A program made the position numbers and the translations under genes. From the NCBI RefSeq assembly GCF_003576245.1, contig NZ_QWGA01000003.1:1054001-1118000 (forward strand): DNA of 64,000 nucleotides, in the 5' to 3' direction. Numbering within the stretch: the stretch's first letter is position 1; each line of letters opens with the position of its first letter. This stretch comes from Henriciella algicola. GTDB taxonomy: Bacteria; Pseudomonadota; Alphaproteobacteria; Caulobacterales; Hyphomonadaceae. The notes under the pieces were generated by a model, which was not told where the DNA came from, ran no database searches, and worked only from the letters and a program-made list of their open reading frames with translations. Positions 46,176 to 54,489 of the stretch are shown here, one piece after another.

Positions 46176-46241
46176 GGCTTGGAGTTTCGCGCAATTCTCT
46201 GAAATAGTCGATTGGACCGCTGCGGATTCGAAAGGAAGCTG

Positions 46242-46955
46242 ATGACCCAGGCGGGCGCGCCTCTTGCCAGTGAACCGGCTGTTGAGCTGAACGGCGTAAG
46301 CCTTCGCTACGACACGGCTGACGATATCCTCACCGATATCGATATCCGGCTGAAGCCGGGCACGTTCACCTTCCTGACCGGCCCGTCAGGCGCGGGCAAA
46401 TCATCCCTTCTGAAGCTTCTCTACCTTGCTCATGCGCCGACATCGGGCGAAGTGCGCCTGTTCGGTCAGCGCACCGCCGACATGTCCCGCAACCAGCTCT
46501 CGGCGCTCCGCCGCCGTATCGGTGTCGTCTTTCAGGATTTCCGCCTGCTCGACCACCTTACCGCATTCGAGAATGTCGCCCTGCCGCTTCGTGTCAGCGG
46601 AGAAAAGCCCGAGGACTACCGCGACGAAGTCGTCGATCTCGTGCGCTGGGTCGGCCTTGGGGAGCGTATTCATGCCTTCCCACCAGCCCTTTCCGGCGGC
46701 GAGCAACAGCGCCTCGCCATCGCCCGCGCGCTGATTAACAAGCCCGATATCCTCATCGCGGATGAGCCGACCGGCAACGTCGATCCGGACATGGCCCGGC
46801 GCATCTTCCGCCTCTTCATTGAGCTCAATCGCCGCCTCAACACGACGATCATTATCGCTACGCACGACATGCACATCATCCGTGAGTTCAAGGCGCCGGT
46901 GCTCAAGCTTCAGGACGGGCTGCTCTTTGCGGACAGCTCCTACGAGCAAGCATGA
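46242..46955 (+). CDS. ftsE: Cell division ATP-binding protein FtsE
   Basis: The 237-residue ABC ATPase has Walker A GPSGAGKSS (residues 47-55), VVFQDFRLLDHLTAFENVA (the FtsE-type Q loop), signature LSGGEQQR and ILIADEPTGNVD. With FtsX it forms a septal complex that drives cell-wall hydrolysis through EnvC-like activators, one of which is encoded at 39.6 kb. The ATG at 46242 follows AAAGGAAG. The stop overlaps ftsX by four bases. Confidence 0.95.
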   Translation: MTQAGAPLASEPAVELNGVSLRYDTADDILTDIDIRLKPGTFTFLTGPSGAGKSSLLKLLYLAHAPTSGEVRLFGQRTADMSRNQLSALRRRIGVVFQDFRLLDHLTAFENVALPLRVSGEKPEDYRDEVVDLVRWVGLGERIHAFPPALSGGEQQRLAIARALINKPDILIADEPTGNVDPDMARRIFRLFIELNRRLNTTIIIATHDMHIIREFKAPVLKLQDGLLFADSSYEQA

Positions 46956-47824
46956 ACATCAAGATGAACCCCCTCCTGCCCGAAAGCGATGCGCGCGAAG
47001 CGGCCCTCTTTTTCGTGGTCGCAGCCCTCTGCTTTCTCGCCGTGCTTGCCACCCTCGTGGCACGTGGCACCTACACCGCCGCCGAAGCCTGGACCGCGCA
47101 GGTCGAGGGCGAAATGACCGTGCTCGTCAGCGACACAGACAGGCGCGGCGCAGAATCCGCCGCCACCCTTATTGAGGCCCTGCCGGGCGTAGAGCGCGCG
47201 CACGTCCTCACTGATGAAGAGCTCGATGAGCTCCTCTCTCCAAGCTTTGGCCCCGGCGGAATCCCGGATGGCATCCCCCTGCCGCTGCTCATCGCGGTCG
47301 ACGCCGAGGGCGACACCACCGCGCTCGCTGCCGATATCGACGCCGCACTCGCCGAAGCCGGCATCAATGGCCGCGCCGACACACATTCGGCCTATGCCGC
47401 CGAAGTTCGCAAAGCCCTTGGCACACTGCGCATCGCGGCCATCGGCACGGTGCTCCTTCTCACCATGACTGCCATTTCCGTCATTGCTTTCGCAACCCAC
47501 GCGGCGCTCCTTGCCCGCAAGGACATTGTCGACGTGCTGCATCTGGCGGGCGCAGAAGACCGCTTTATCGCCCGCCTGTTTGAGCGCCGCTTCTGGCTGC
47601 TGGGTCTGAAAGCCGGGGCGGCAGGCTCTGTCGCGGCCCTCGCCGTCACCGCCATCATCGTCTTCTCCGCGCAAAGCTCCAACGCGCCGAGTGAGCTCCT
47701 GCCGAAGCTATCGCTCGACCAGTGGGATCTCATGATCCTTGCCGTCTCGCCCATTGCTGGCGCGCTTGCGGCACGTATCGCTGCGCGGATCACCGTTGGC
47801 CGCTCGCTGAGGAGTTCACTTTGA
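46952..47824 (+). CDS. ftsX: Cell division protein FtsX
   Basis: The 290-residue protein has four predicted membrane helices with a periplasmic loop after the first (about residues 40-150), the region that contacts EnvC in E. coli. VDVLHLAGAEDRFIARLFERRFWLLGLKAG is typical of FtsX. It starts inside the ftsE stop (ATGA) and its own stop overlaps the TTG start of plsC. Confidence 0.92.
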   Translation: MNIKMNPLLPESDAREAALFFVVAALCFLAVLATLVARGTYTAAEAWTAQVEGEMTVLVSDTDRRGAESAATLIEALPGVERAHVLTDEELDELLSPSFGPGGIPDGIPLPLLIAVDAEGDTTALAADIDAALAEAGINGRADTHSAYAAEVRKALGTLRIAAIGTVLLLTMTAISVIAFATHAALLARKDIVDVLHLAGAEDRFIARLFERRFWLLGLKAGAAGSVAALAVTAIIVFSAQSSNAPSELLPKLSLDQWDLMILAVSPIAGALAARIAARITVGRSLRSSL

Positions 47825-48573
47825 ACGCTGTGCGCTCATTCCTGTTCGTCATCTGGCTCTATGGCGGCATGGCCGTCATCGGCATCACCTGCCTGCCGAC
47901 CCTGCTCCTGCCACGCAAATTCGCCGTGGCCGCCATCCGGTTCTACGCCCAGTACATCCGCGTCGGCCTGCGCTTCCTCTGCGGCATCAGGGTTGAGCTG
48001 CGCGGACACGAACACATCCCGCAGGGTCCCGTCCTCATCGCGGGCAAGCATCAGGCCATGCTGGACGTCTTCATCCCGTTCATACTCTTCTCTGACCCGG
48101 CCATCATCCTGAAGCGCGAACTGCTCTGGTATCCCGCGCTGGGCTGGTATGCCCTCAAGACGAAGATGATCCCCATCGACCGGGCGGGCACATCGAAGAC
48201 GCTAAAAAAGATGCTGCGCGAGGCGAAAGCCCGCACCGAACAGGGCCGCCAAGTCCTCATCTATCCGGAAGGCACCCGCCAACCCGCAGGTGCAGCCCCC
48301 GCCTACAAATCGGCTGGCGTCACCGCGCTCTACAACCAGCTTGAGGTGCCCGTCGTCCCACTCGCGACCAATTCCGGGCTCTGCTGGAAGCCGCGCGGCA
48401 TGGTCCGCAAGCCGGGCCTCGTCGTCTATGAAGCGCTGCCGCAGATCCCGGCTGGTCTCAATCGCAAGGAAATGTTCGCCAGACTGCAGAGCGAACTGGA
48501 AGCCGCCTCAGACGCCCTGCTGGACGAAGGCCTCGCTGCGCAGGGCCGCACGCGCGCTGAACTGGCGGTATAA
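47821..48573 (+). CDS. plsC: 1-acyl-sn-glycerol-3-phosphate acyltransferase
   Basis: The 250-residue protein has an N-terminal membrane helix, the acyltransferase motif H77-x4-D82 (GKHQAMLD, with K in place of the usual N before H), KRELLWYPALGWY, and YPEGTRQP. It makes phosphatidic acid from lysophosphatidic acid at the inner membrane. The likely start is a TTG at 47821 that overlaps the ftsX stop (TTGA) and has an AGGAG five bases upstream. Coupling to ftsEX may tie lipid supply to division. Confidence 0.88.
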   Translation: MNAVRSFLFVIWLYGGMAVIGITCLPTLLLPRKFAVAAIRFYAQYIRVGLRFLCGIRVELRGHEHIPQGPVLIAGKHQAMLDVFIPFILFSDPAIILKRELLWYPALGWYALKTKMIPIDRAGTSKTLKKMLREAKARTEQGRQVLIYPEGTRQPAGAAPAYKSAGVTALYNQLEVPVVPLATNSGLCWKPRGMVRKPGLVVYEALPQIPAGLNRKEMFARLQSELEAASDALLDEGLAAQGRTRAELAV

Positions 48574-48595
48574 TCAGCCATTCACGTGCTCCGTC

Positions 48596-48711
48596 ACCCT
48601 CGACCGCAAAGCGGTCTGAGGGTTCATCTCGGGACCGCCAGACAGACGCTAGAGCAGAGGGCACAAGATGGGCTCTCAGATGAGCTAGCGCTCATCGAGA
48701 GTGACGCCCAC
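48596..48711. repeat. Intergenic palindromic repeat, copy 2
   Basis: The 225-base spacer after plsC holds the same two-hairpin element as at 26.8 and 54.3 kb. The first is ACCCTCGACCGC / GCGGTCTGAGGGT (48596-48623) and the second CTCTCAGATGAGC / GCTCATCGAGAG (48673-48701). A partial TGTCGAAGGATGAG lies further on at about 48762. No gene is seen. Confidence 0.7.
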
Positions 48712-48798
48712 TGGAGCCGTTAGAGTGACCCCGTGGAGCCGCTTCCCTCATACAGCGCCTGTCGAAGGATGAGAGAAGCAGAAACCGAAGCGCAGCCC

Positions 48799-49404
48799 CT
48801 AAGCCGACGCCTCTTCGGTCTTGCGCAGATAGATCGAATTTTTCGGCTTGGAGAAGACGCGCTCCACCATCGGCTCAAAGAACTCCAGCGGCTCACTCTG
48901 ATACTCAGGGTCGAACGCCTTCTGATCGTATTTGTGGCAGAACTCGGCGCAGCGCTGGAAGTGCGGATTGTCCTTGAACTGGTCGCGCATATTCCTGTCG
49001 AGACCGAGATGCTCGAAGAAGTAATAGCCCTGGAAGACGCCGTGATTGGCGACCATCCAGAGGTTCTCCTCTGACACGAAGGGCTTGAGGATCGCAGCCG
49101 CCACATCCGGATGGTTCATGCTGCCCAGCGTGTCGCCGATATCGTGCAGCAGGGCGCAGACGACATATTCCTCGTCACGGCCATCGCGGTGCGCGCGCGT
49201 CGCAGTCTGCAGCGAATGCTCCAGCCGGTCGACCGGGAAGCCGCCAAAGTCGCCGTCCAGCAGGCGAAGATGGTCGAGGACGCGCTTGGCGAGGCCCTTG
49301 TTGAAGATACGCGAATGCTCGGAGATGATCTCCCAGTCTTCCTTCGTACCTTCCATCATTTCGCGAAACTGGGCCTGTCCGCCCGCGCCGTGTCCGTCTG
49401 CCAT
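48799..49404 (-). CDS. HD-domain protein, possibly an inositol oxygenase/PhnZ-like enzyme
   Basis: The 201-residue protein has an HD core: LEHSLQTATRAHRDGRDEEY (H63), CALLHDIGDTLG (H87-D88) and NHPDVAAAILKPF. LLHDIGD and the later NHGVFQGYYFFEHLG recall the mixed-valent di-iron HD oxygenases (inositol oxygenase and PhnZ), but a hydrolase is equally possible. No phosphonate genes are near. It is alone on its strand, between the repeat spacer and the divergent DNA glycosylase. Confidence 0.75.
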   Translation of the reverse strand: MADGHGAGGQAQFREMMEGTKEDWEIISEHSRIFNKGLAKRVLDHLRLLDGDFGGFPVDRLEHSLQTATRAHRDGRDEEYVVCALLHDIGDTLGSMNHPDVAAAILKPFVSEENLWMVANHGVFQGYYFFEHLGLDRNMRDQFKDNPHFQRCAEFCHKYDQKAFDPEYQSEPLEFFEPMVERVFSKPKNSIYLRKTEEASA

Positions 49405-49551
49405 GCTGTTTCCTCCATTATCTTTTCGCCTTCCAGAATACGCGGATGTGCAGAGCCGGTCAAAGATTTACCGATGACCGGCCCGCCGCCGCTCGCAGTG
49501 CATGGCGTCTTGCGATACGCTGACGCCCTGTCCTGAGCCGCGGAGCGCCCC

Positions 49552-50202
49552 ATGTCGAAACCATCACAAGAGACACTGCAGCAGGCGTGTGATGACCTCA
49601 TGGCCTGCGACCCGGCCTTCGCCGCCGCCTTCGCGGTCACCGGCCTGCCCGACTGGCGCTACAGCCCGCCCGGCTATCACACCATCGCCCGCATGATCGC
49701 CTTCCAGCAGATCACAACCAAAGCCGCAGCCACGATCTGGGGCCGCGTCGAAGCCGAACTTGGGGAGGTCACGCCCGCCTCGGTCCTTGGCGCCAGCGAG
49801 GACACGCTGAGAGGCTGCGGCCTGTCACGGCCCAAGATCGGCCACCTCAAATCCATCGCGACCGCCGTCGAGGAGGGTGCGCTCAACCTCACCCGCGTCT
49901 ACCATGCAGAGATCGAGGCCGCCCGCGCCGAACTTCTTGCCGTTAAGGGCATCGGCCCTTGGACCGCCGACCTCTTCCTTCTCTATTGCGGCCGGCTCGA
50001 CGCCTTCCCCATCGCCGATGTCGGCCTGATGGAAGCCTATCGCCAGCTCAGCGGGCATGAAGAGCGCCATGCGTCGAAGGCGTTCACAGAGCTCGCCGAA
50101 GCCTGGCGGCCATGGCGCGGGGTCGCCGCCCATCTTCTCTGGGGCTGGATCAATGCAGAGCGCGCGAAAGCCTATTCAGCAAGCGGCGGCAGCGATGCCT
50201 GA
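49552..50202 (+). CDS. DNA-3-methyladenine glycosylase II (AlkA-like, HhH-GPD)
   Basis: The 216-residue protein has a helix-hairpin-helix LLAVKGIGPWTADLFLLYC and the catalytic aspartate region DAFPIADVGLMEAY. It removes alkylated bases from DNA as the first step of base-excision repair. It lacks the extra N-terminal domain of E. coli AlkA, as in many short homologues. It stands alone. Confidence 0.85.
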   Translation: MSKPSQETLQQACDDLMACDPAFAAAFAVTGLPDWRYSPPGYHTIARMIAFQQITTKAAATIWGRVEAELGEVTPASVLGASEDTLRGCGLSRPKIGHLKSIATAVEEGALNLTRVYHAEIEAARAELLAVKGIGPWTADLFLLYCGRLDAFPIADVGLMEAYRQLSGHEERHASKAFTELAEAWRPWRGVAAHLLWGWINAERAKAYSASGGSDA

Positions 50203-50373
50203 TCTGCAGCAGGCACTACAGTTACGAACGAAAACGCGCAGATGCGCTAGCCAAACCCGTAAACTGTCATAAACTCGTATTAGGGAATCAGTAATGATCT
50301 CGATAAAACCGATGGAGGCGCGCGTTCACTGACATTCTCGTCAGCCGCACAGAGGGACAGGAAGGAGGCTGCA

Positions 50374-50937
50374 ATGCCTGAGGTCCTGACTAATCCGCCA
50401 AATGGGCGGCCCGCTCTCGTTTTGAACGCCGATTTCAGGCCCCTTTCCTACTATCCGCTTTCGCTCTGGCCCTGGCAGGATGTCGTAAAGGCCGTCTTTC
50501 TCGACCGTGTCGACATCATCGCCGAATACGACACCGTCGTGCGCAGCCCGAGCTTCGAGATGCGCCTGCCGTCTGTCATCGCGCTGCGCGAGTTCGTGCG
50601 ACAGGACCGCTCGCCCGCCTTTACCCGCTTCAACGTCTTCCTGCGTGACGGCTTCCAGTGCGCCTATTGCGGCGCGCCGGATGAGCTAACCTTTGATCAC
50701 GTGGTGCCGCGCTCGCGGGGTGGGCGCACAAGCTGGACGAACATCGTCGCGGCCTGCTCGCCCTGTAACCTCAAAAAGGGGGGCCGGATGCCGAATGATG
50801 CCGGGATGGTCCCGCACAGAAAGCCCGTGCGCCCGACCAATTACCAACTTCAGGAAATCGGCCGGCGCTTCCCGCCAAACCATCTGCATGAAACCTGGAT
50901 GGACTATCTCTACTGGGACGTCGAACTCGAGGCGTAG
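50374..50937 (+). CDS. HNH endonuclease family protein
   Basis: The 187-residue protein has a zinc-bound HNH domain: CAYCG (C96, C99), FDHVVPRSRGG (D108-H109), N123, and SPCNLKKG (C128, C131). The N-terminal half (LVLNADFRPLSYYPLSLWPW) is conserved in the chromosomal HNH family of Alphaproteobacteria. Its cellular role is not established and no mobile or restriction gene is next to it. A strong AGGAAGGAGG ribosome-binding site precedes the ATG. Confidence 0.9.
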   Translation: MPEVLTNPPNGRPALVLNADFRPLSYYPLSLWPWQDVVKAVFLDRVDIIAEYDTVVRSPSFEMRLPSVIALREFVRQDRSPAFTRFNVFLRDGFQCAYCGAPDELTFDHVVPRSRGGRTSWTNIVAACSPCNLKKGGRMPNDAGMVPHRKPVRPTNYQLQEIGRRFPPNHLHETWMDYLYWDVELEA

Positions 50938-50960
50938 ACGGCAGCCCACACACGCCGCGC

Positions 50961-50999
50961 AAAAAAAAGCCCCGCAGCTTTCACACTGCGGGGCTGATT
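50961..50999. terminator. Bidirectional terminator between HNH and acidic-protein genes
   Basis: A 10-bp stem AGCCCCGCAG / CTGCGGGGCT is flanked by eight A's on the left and a short T-rich stretch on the right, so it serves mainly the minus strand and possibly both. Confidence 0.85.
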
Positions 51000-51018
51000 T
51001 CATGTCAGGCTCAGCGTC

Positions 51019-51756
51019 CTAGTACTTGGTGCTGTCCTTCTCGAGCTTGTCGATATCCTGTGCGGCGTCTTCTCCGGCCTTCTCGATCTGCTCTTCCTCA
51101 TACTCAGTGAGGCCATCAACATCGACGTCCGGATTGGCGACCTCATTGATGTCGCCATAGCGAGCGGCAGCGTCTTCTGCGTCAGTGGCTTCAGGACCGC
51201 CAACGCCCATTTCGGTGTCGGTGTTTGCGGCGACTTGCGCTGACTTTTCTGCATTCAGCTCGGCAAGCTGGCCTTCATTGAGGTCGCTGGATGCCTCGGC
51301 AGTCACTTTCGTGTCGCCATAGGTTTCGACCGAACCGTACTGGTCATTCATCTGAAGCTTTGCTTCAGCTTCATCATTGTACTCAGTCTCGGTTTCCACA
51401 TCGACATCAACATCGGCGCCGGGCGTTTCAATCTCGACATCCGTGTCAGCTTCGAGATCAGAGTCCGCGATTGCGTCTTCTTCGCTCTCGTAATACTCGC
51501 CGCCCATACCGTCGCCGTCCTTGAACGTGTCGTTCTCAAGCTCGGTATCACCGTCCCAGCTTGGCGTGGTCGCGGTCGGGGTTTCGGTATCAAGCGTCGT
51601 ATCGGACGTCACATCGCCTTCAATCTGGACATCAGGGATGTCCGTGGTGATCTCGGCTTCGGTCTGCGTCTCAATATCCGTATCGGCGACTTGCGCGATG
51701 GCAGGCGCAGTCATCAGGGCGATAGCGGCGGTAGCAGTCAGAAATGTGCGTTTCAT
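51019..51756 (-). CDS. Highly acidic secreted low-complexity protein
   Basis: I do not recognise this 245-residue protein. A clear signal peptide (MKRTFLTATAAIALMTAPAIAQ) is followed by a mature region in which about 30 percent of residues are Asp or Glu and few are Lys or Arg, with Thr and Val alternating with acids. It contains repeated short motifs such as DTDVEIET and VDVDVETETE. No cysteine or enzymatic motif is present. It should be disordered or beta-edge and periplasmic or extracellular, perhaps binding calcium or other cations; that is inference. Confidence 0.85.
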   Translation of the reverse strand: MKRTFLTATAAIALMTAPAIAQVADTDIETQTEAEITTDIPDVQIEGDVTSDTTLDTETPTATTPSWDGDTELENDTFKDGDGMGGEYYESEEDAIADSDLEADTDVEIETPGADVDVDVETETEYNDEAEAKLQMNDQYGSVETYGDTKVTAEASSDLNEGQLAELNAEKSAQVAANTDTEMGVGGPEATDAEDAAARYGDINEVANPDVDVDGLTEYEEEQIEKAGEDAAQDIDKLEKDSTKY

Positions 51757-51829
51757 AGCGTGTCCTTTCAGCGTTCTGCTTGTGACACTGTGAAAACGGA
51801 TGCCCCGCCGCCGCGTTCCGCCTCTTTCG

Positions 51830-52198
51830 TTAATTCGCGTTCAGGCTATCCAGCCGCAGCTCGATAATTTTCATCTCGCGCAACAGCGTCAGATGGTTCA
51901 TGCGCAGCCAGAACCAGATCTTCACGAACCCCGTCGCCATAAAGCCCGCCAGCCCGACCCCGGCCCAGCCAATCGCCTCGACGGCCGTTTCGCTGTCAAA
52001 CATGGCAAAACCCGACCAGATCGCCAGCCCGAAAAAGACAAGCGAGAGCAGGAAAGCAAACACCGTCCAGGCCTTCATCGTCCCGGCAAAGGCGGCGCCC
52101 ATCTGCTGGAACAGGCCCGGCTCTGCGTCGAGCGATGCCAGAAACGCCCGGTCATCCTCGCTCATGCCCTGGCGGATCTTCTCATCAATACCCGTCAT
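51830..52198 (-). CDS. DUF6768 membrane protein
   Basis: The 122-residue protein has two membrane helices (about residues 43-63 and 77-95) and the pattern MTGIDEKIRQGMSEDDRAFLASLDAEPGLF ahead of them, with a C-terminal amphipathic helix (LREMKIIELRLDSLNA). This is the DUF6768 layout. Its start overlaps the sigma factor stop by four bases. Position suggests a regulator of that sigma factor, perhaps an unusual anti-sigma, but this is untested. Confidence 0.78.
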   Translation of the reverse strand: MTGIDEKIRQGMSEDDRAFLASLDAEPGLFQQMGAAFAGTMKAWTVFAFLLSLVFFGLAIWSGFAMFDSETAVEAIGWAGVGLAGFMATGFVKIWFWLRMNHLTLLREMKIIELRLDSLNAN

Positions 52199-52737
52199 TC
52201 TTCTTCTCCTTCCAAAGCCGCCTTCATCTGGCGGCGTGCGTGAAAAATCCTCGACTTGGCCGTGCCCACCGGTACGCCCGTAATCTCCGCGACCTCGATG
52301 AGGGTCATCCCCTCACCAAAGAACAGGACAGCAGCGGCCCGGTGGTCGACGCTGAGGCCGTCCATCGCCTGCCGGATGGCGAGCCCGTCCTCGGGGGCGC
52401 CCCTTGCTACGGCGCCAGCATCAGGCGTTAGCTCCGAGTATCGCGCCCGGTCGCTCTGGTTGCCCCTGATGCGGTCGGCGCATTTGCGGTGCAGGATGGT
52501 GAACGCCCATGCCGGAAACCGCGCCGGGTCCTGCAGCGTGAACCAGCCCCGGCAGATTGCCGCCCAGGCATTCTGGACGGCCTCAACCGCCTCATCCTCA
52601 TCGCGCAGCAGGCGTCTTGCCGTCCGCAGAAGCCGCGGCTGCCAACGCGCGGCCAGTCGCTCTCCGGCCCTTCGGTCGCCGGCACGTGCCGAGATGAGCA
52701 GAAGCTCATCGAATATGCGTCCTGTGTCCCGGGTCAT
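52195..52737 (-). CDS. ECF-type RNA polymerase sigma factor
   Basis: The 180-residue protein has a region 2 (DEDEAVEAVQNAWAAICRGW, FPAWAFTILHRKCADRIRG) and a region 4 with an HTH (MTLIEVAEITGVPVGTAKSRIFHARRQM). It directs RNA polymerase to a specific set of promoters. The ATG at 52737 gives the normal ECF length. It is co-transcribed with the DUF6768 gene. No typical zinc anti-sigma with an HxxxCxxC is adjacent. Confidence 0.88.
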   Translation of the reverse strand: MTRDTGRIFDELLLISARAGDRRAGERLAARWQPRLLRTARRLLRDEDEAVEAVQNAWAAICRGWFTLQDPARFPAWAFTILHRKCADRIRGNQSDRARYSELTPDAGAVARGAPEDGLAIRQAMDGLSVDHRAAAVLFFGEGMTLIEVAEITGVPVGTAKSRIFHARRQMKAALEGEEE

Positions 52738-52829
52738 GCCTGCGTCTGTCTGCCTTGTTCTGAAGGGATAGTCGCGCCAGATTGGCAAAAGGTTCAATTG
52801 CGGCCCCGCCGCGCCAGCAGGAAACCCCA

Positions 52830-54227
52830 ATGACCTCACCTCGCCTGCGTGGCCGCAACGCGAAGATCCTCGCCACGATTGGCCCGAAAAGCGCGAGCCC
52901 CGACGCCATCCGCCTCCTCGCCGAAGCTGGCGCCGACATCTTCCGCCTGAATTTCAGCCACGGCGCCCACGAAACTCATGCCGCTGTTTTCAACGCCGTC
53001 CGCTCTGCTGAAAAGGCGATGGGCCGCCCACTCGCCATTCTCGCCGACCTGCAGGGCCCCAAGATACGTGTCGGCACGTTTGAGGGCGGCGCGATCAAAC
53101 TCGCATATGGCAAGACCTACACGCTGACCGCCGATGAAAGCACCAGCGCGCCAGACACCATCCCCGTCCCGCACCCTGAAATCCTCTCTTCGCTCGAAGA
53201 AGGCGACGAAATCCTCTGCGACGACGGCAAGGTCCGCCTCACCGTCAGTGAGGCTGGCGACACGCTACGGGTCACCCCCGCTTTCCATGCCACCCTGTCG
53301 GATCGCAAGGGCTTCACCGTCCGCGGCAAGACGCTGCCGCTCAAGTCCATGACCGATAAGGACCGCGAAGACCTCGCCTTTGCGCTGGACCTCGGCGTGG
53401 ATCTCGTCGCGCTCAGCTTCGTGCAGTCGGTTGAAGACGTGAAAGAAGCCAAAGCCGCGATCGGCGCGCGCGCCCCGCTCATCGCCAAGATCGAGAAGCC
53501 CGGCGCGGTCACTGATCTCGACGCCATCATCCGCGCGTCTGACGGGGTGATGATCGCCCGCGGCGATCTCGGCGTCGAATTTCCGCTCGAACAGGTCCCT
53601 ATCATCCAGCGCCGCATCGTGCGCGAAGCACGTGAAGTTGGCCGCCCCGTCATCGTCGCAACGCAGATGCTGGAATCGATGATCGAAAATGCCGCCCCTA
53701 CGCGCGCAGAGACAGGCGATGTCGCCACCGCCATCTATCAGGGCGTCGATGCCGTCATGCTGTCTGCCGAGACCGCCATTGGCCGCCATCCGCCCACCGC
53801 CGTCGCCATCATGGACCGGATCATCAGAGCCACGGAAGCGGCCCCCGATTATCGCGACTCCCTCAGACAGTTCATGGGCGACCGCGATGATGAGCGCGTC
53901 ATCGACATCGTCGCGCGCGCCGCCCAGTCGCTCGCCTTCGCCGTGAAGGCCAAGGCGCTCGCCCTGCGCACCGGGTCGGCCCGCCGCCTCGCCCAGTTCG
54001 CCAAGCATCGCGGGCGCTATTTCATCCTTTACGGCTCGTCAGATGACGCCCGCCTTCGCCGCGCACAGCTCCTATGGGGCGTGCACCCCATCCATGTCGA
54101 CATGATCGAGGAAAGCGACTGGCCCCGCACCCTGATGGACGCCGCAGACCTCGAAGGCGCCGTCGCCTATGCCGCCTGGAAAGGCGGCGGCGACGACACT
54201 GCCTGGGAAATGGGCATACGGCGCTAA
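52830..54227 (+). CDS. pyk: Pyruvate kinase
   Basis: The 465-residue enzyme has AKILATIGPKSASPDAI, FRLNFSHG, LADLQGPKIRVG, the active-site lysine in LIAKIEKPGAV and the signature MIARGDLGVEFPLEQVP. It makes pyruvate and ATP from phosphoenolpyruvate. The ATG at 52830 follows an AGGA. Its 3' end faces the sucB terminator across a repeat-filled spacer. Confidence 0.97.
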   Translation: MTSPRLRGRNAKILATIGPKSASPDAIRLLAEAGADIFRLNFSHGAHETHAAVFNAVRSAEKAMGRPLAILADLQGPKIRVGTFEGGAIKLAYGKTYTLTADESTSAPDTIPVPHPEILSSLEEGDEILCDDGKVRLTVSEAGDTLRVTPAFHATLSDRKGFTVRGKTLPLKSMTDKDREDLAFALDLGVDLVALSFVQSVEDVKEAKAAIGARAPLIAKIEKPGAVTDLDAIIRASDGVMIARGDLGVEFPLEQVPIIQRRIVREAREVGRPVIVATQMLESMIENAAPTRAETGDVATAIYQGVDAVMLSAETAIGRHPPTAVAIMDRIIRATEAAPDYRDSLRQFMGDRDDERVIDIVARAAQSLAFAVKAKALALRTGSARRLAQFAKHRGRYFILYGSSDDARLRRAQLLWGVHPIHVDMIEESDWPRTLMDAADLEGAVAYAAWKGGGDDTAWEMGIRR

Positions 54228-54244
54228 GACGTCCCCTCCATCCC

Positions 54245-54414
54245 TCATCCTGAGCTTGTCGAAGGATGAAGCCACACACAAACACCCCTCATCCGCGTCA
54301 TCCTCGACCGCAACGCGGTCTGAGGATCCATCTCCTCACACCTCATCAGGCACAGAGGCAGAAATCAGGAGATGGGCTCCCAGATGAGCTGTCGCTCATC
54401 GGGAGTAACGCCCA
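54245..54414. repeat. Intergenic palindromic repeat, copy 3
   Basis: This is the clearest copy of the element. A short TCATCCTGAGC...TGTCGAAGGATGA unit (54245-54269) is followed by a hairpin ATCCTCGACCGC / GCGGTCTGAGGAT (54300-54327) and a hairpin CTCCCAGATGAGC / GCTCATCGGGAG (54377-54405). The two hairpins are joined by a further 9-bp pairing, CCATCTCCT with AGGAGATGG, so the whole unit can fold as a branched structure. The spacer has no gene. Confidence 0.75.
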
Positions 54415-54432
54415 TTTTCAGAACCCTACATG

Positions 54433-54460
54433 AAAACGCCCGGCCATTGCTGACCGGGCG
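54433..54460 (-). terminator. Terminator of the sucCDAB operon
   Basis: On the minus strand a 7-bp stem CGCCCGG / CCGGGCG ends in four T's, 30 bases past the sucB stop. Confidence 0.75.
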
Positions 54461-54489
54461 CTCTTCAAAGTCTTCCTGCAATCAGACGC

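Noticed and set aside
50203-50373. tRNA or small RNA gene in the spacer before the HNH gene
   Set aside because: No cloverleaf or conserved tRNA boxes were seen. Only a strong ribosome-binding site for the HNH gene is apparent.
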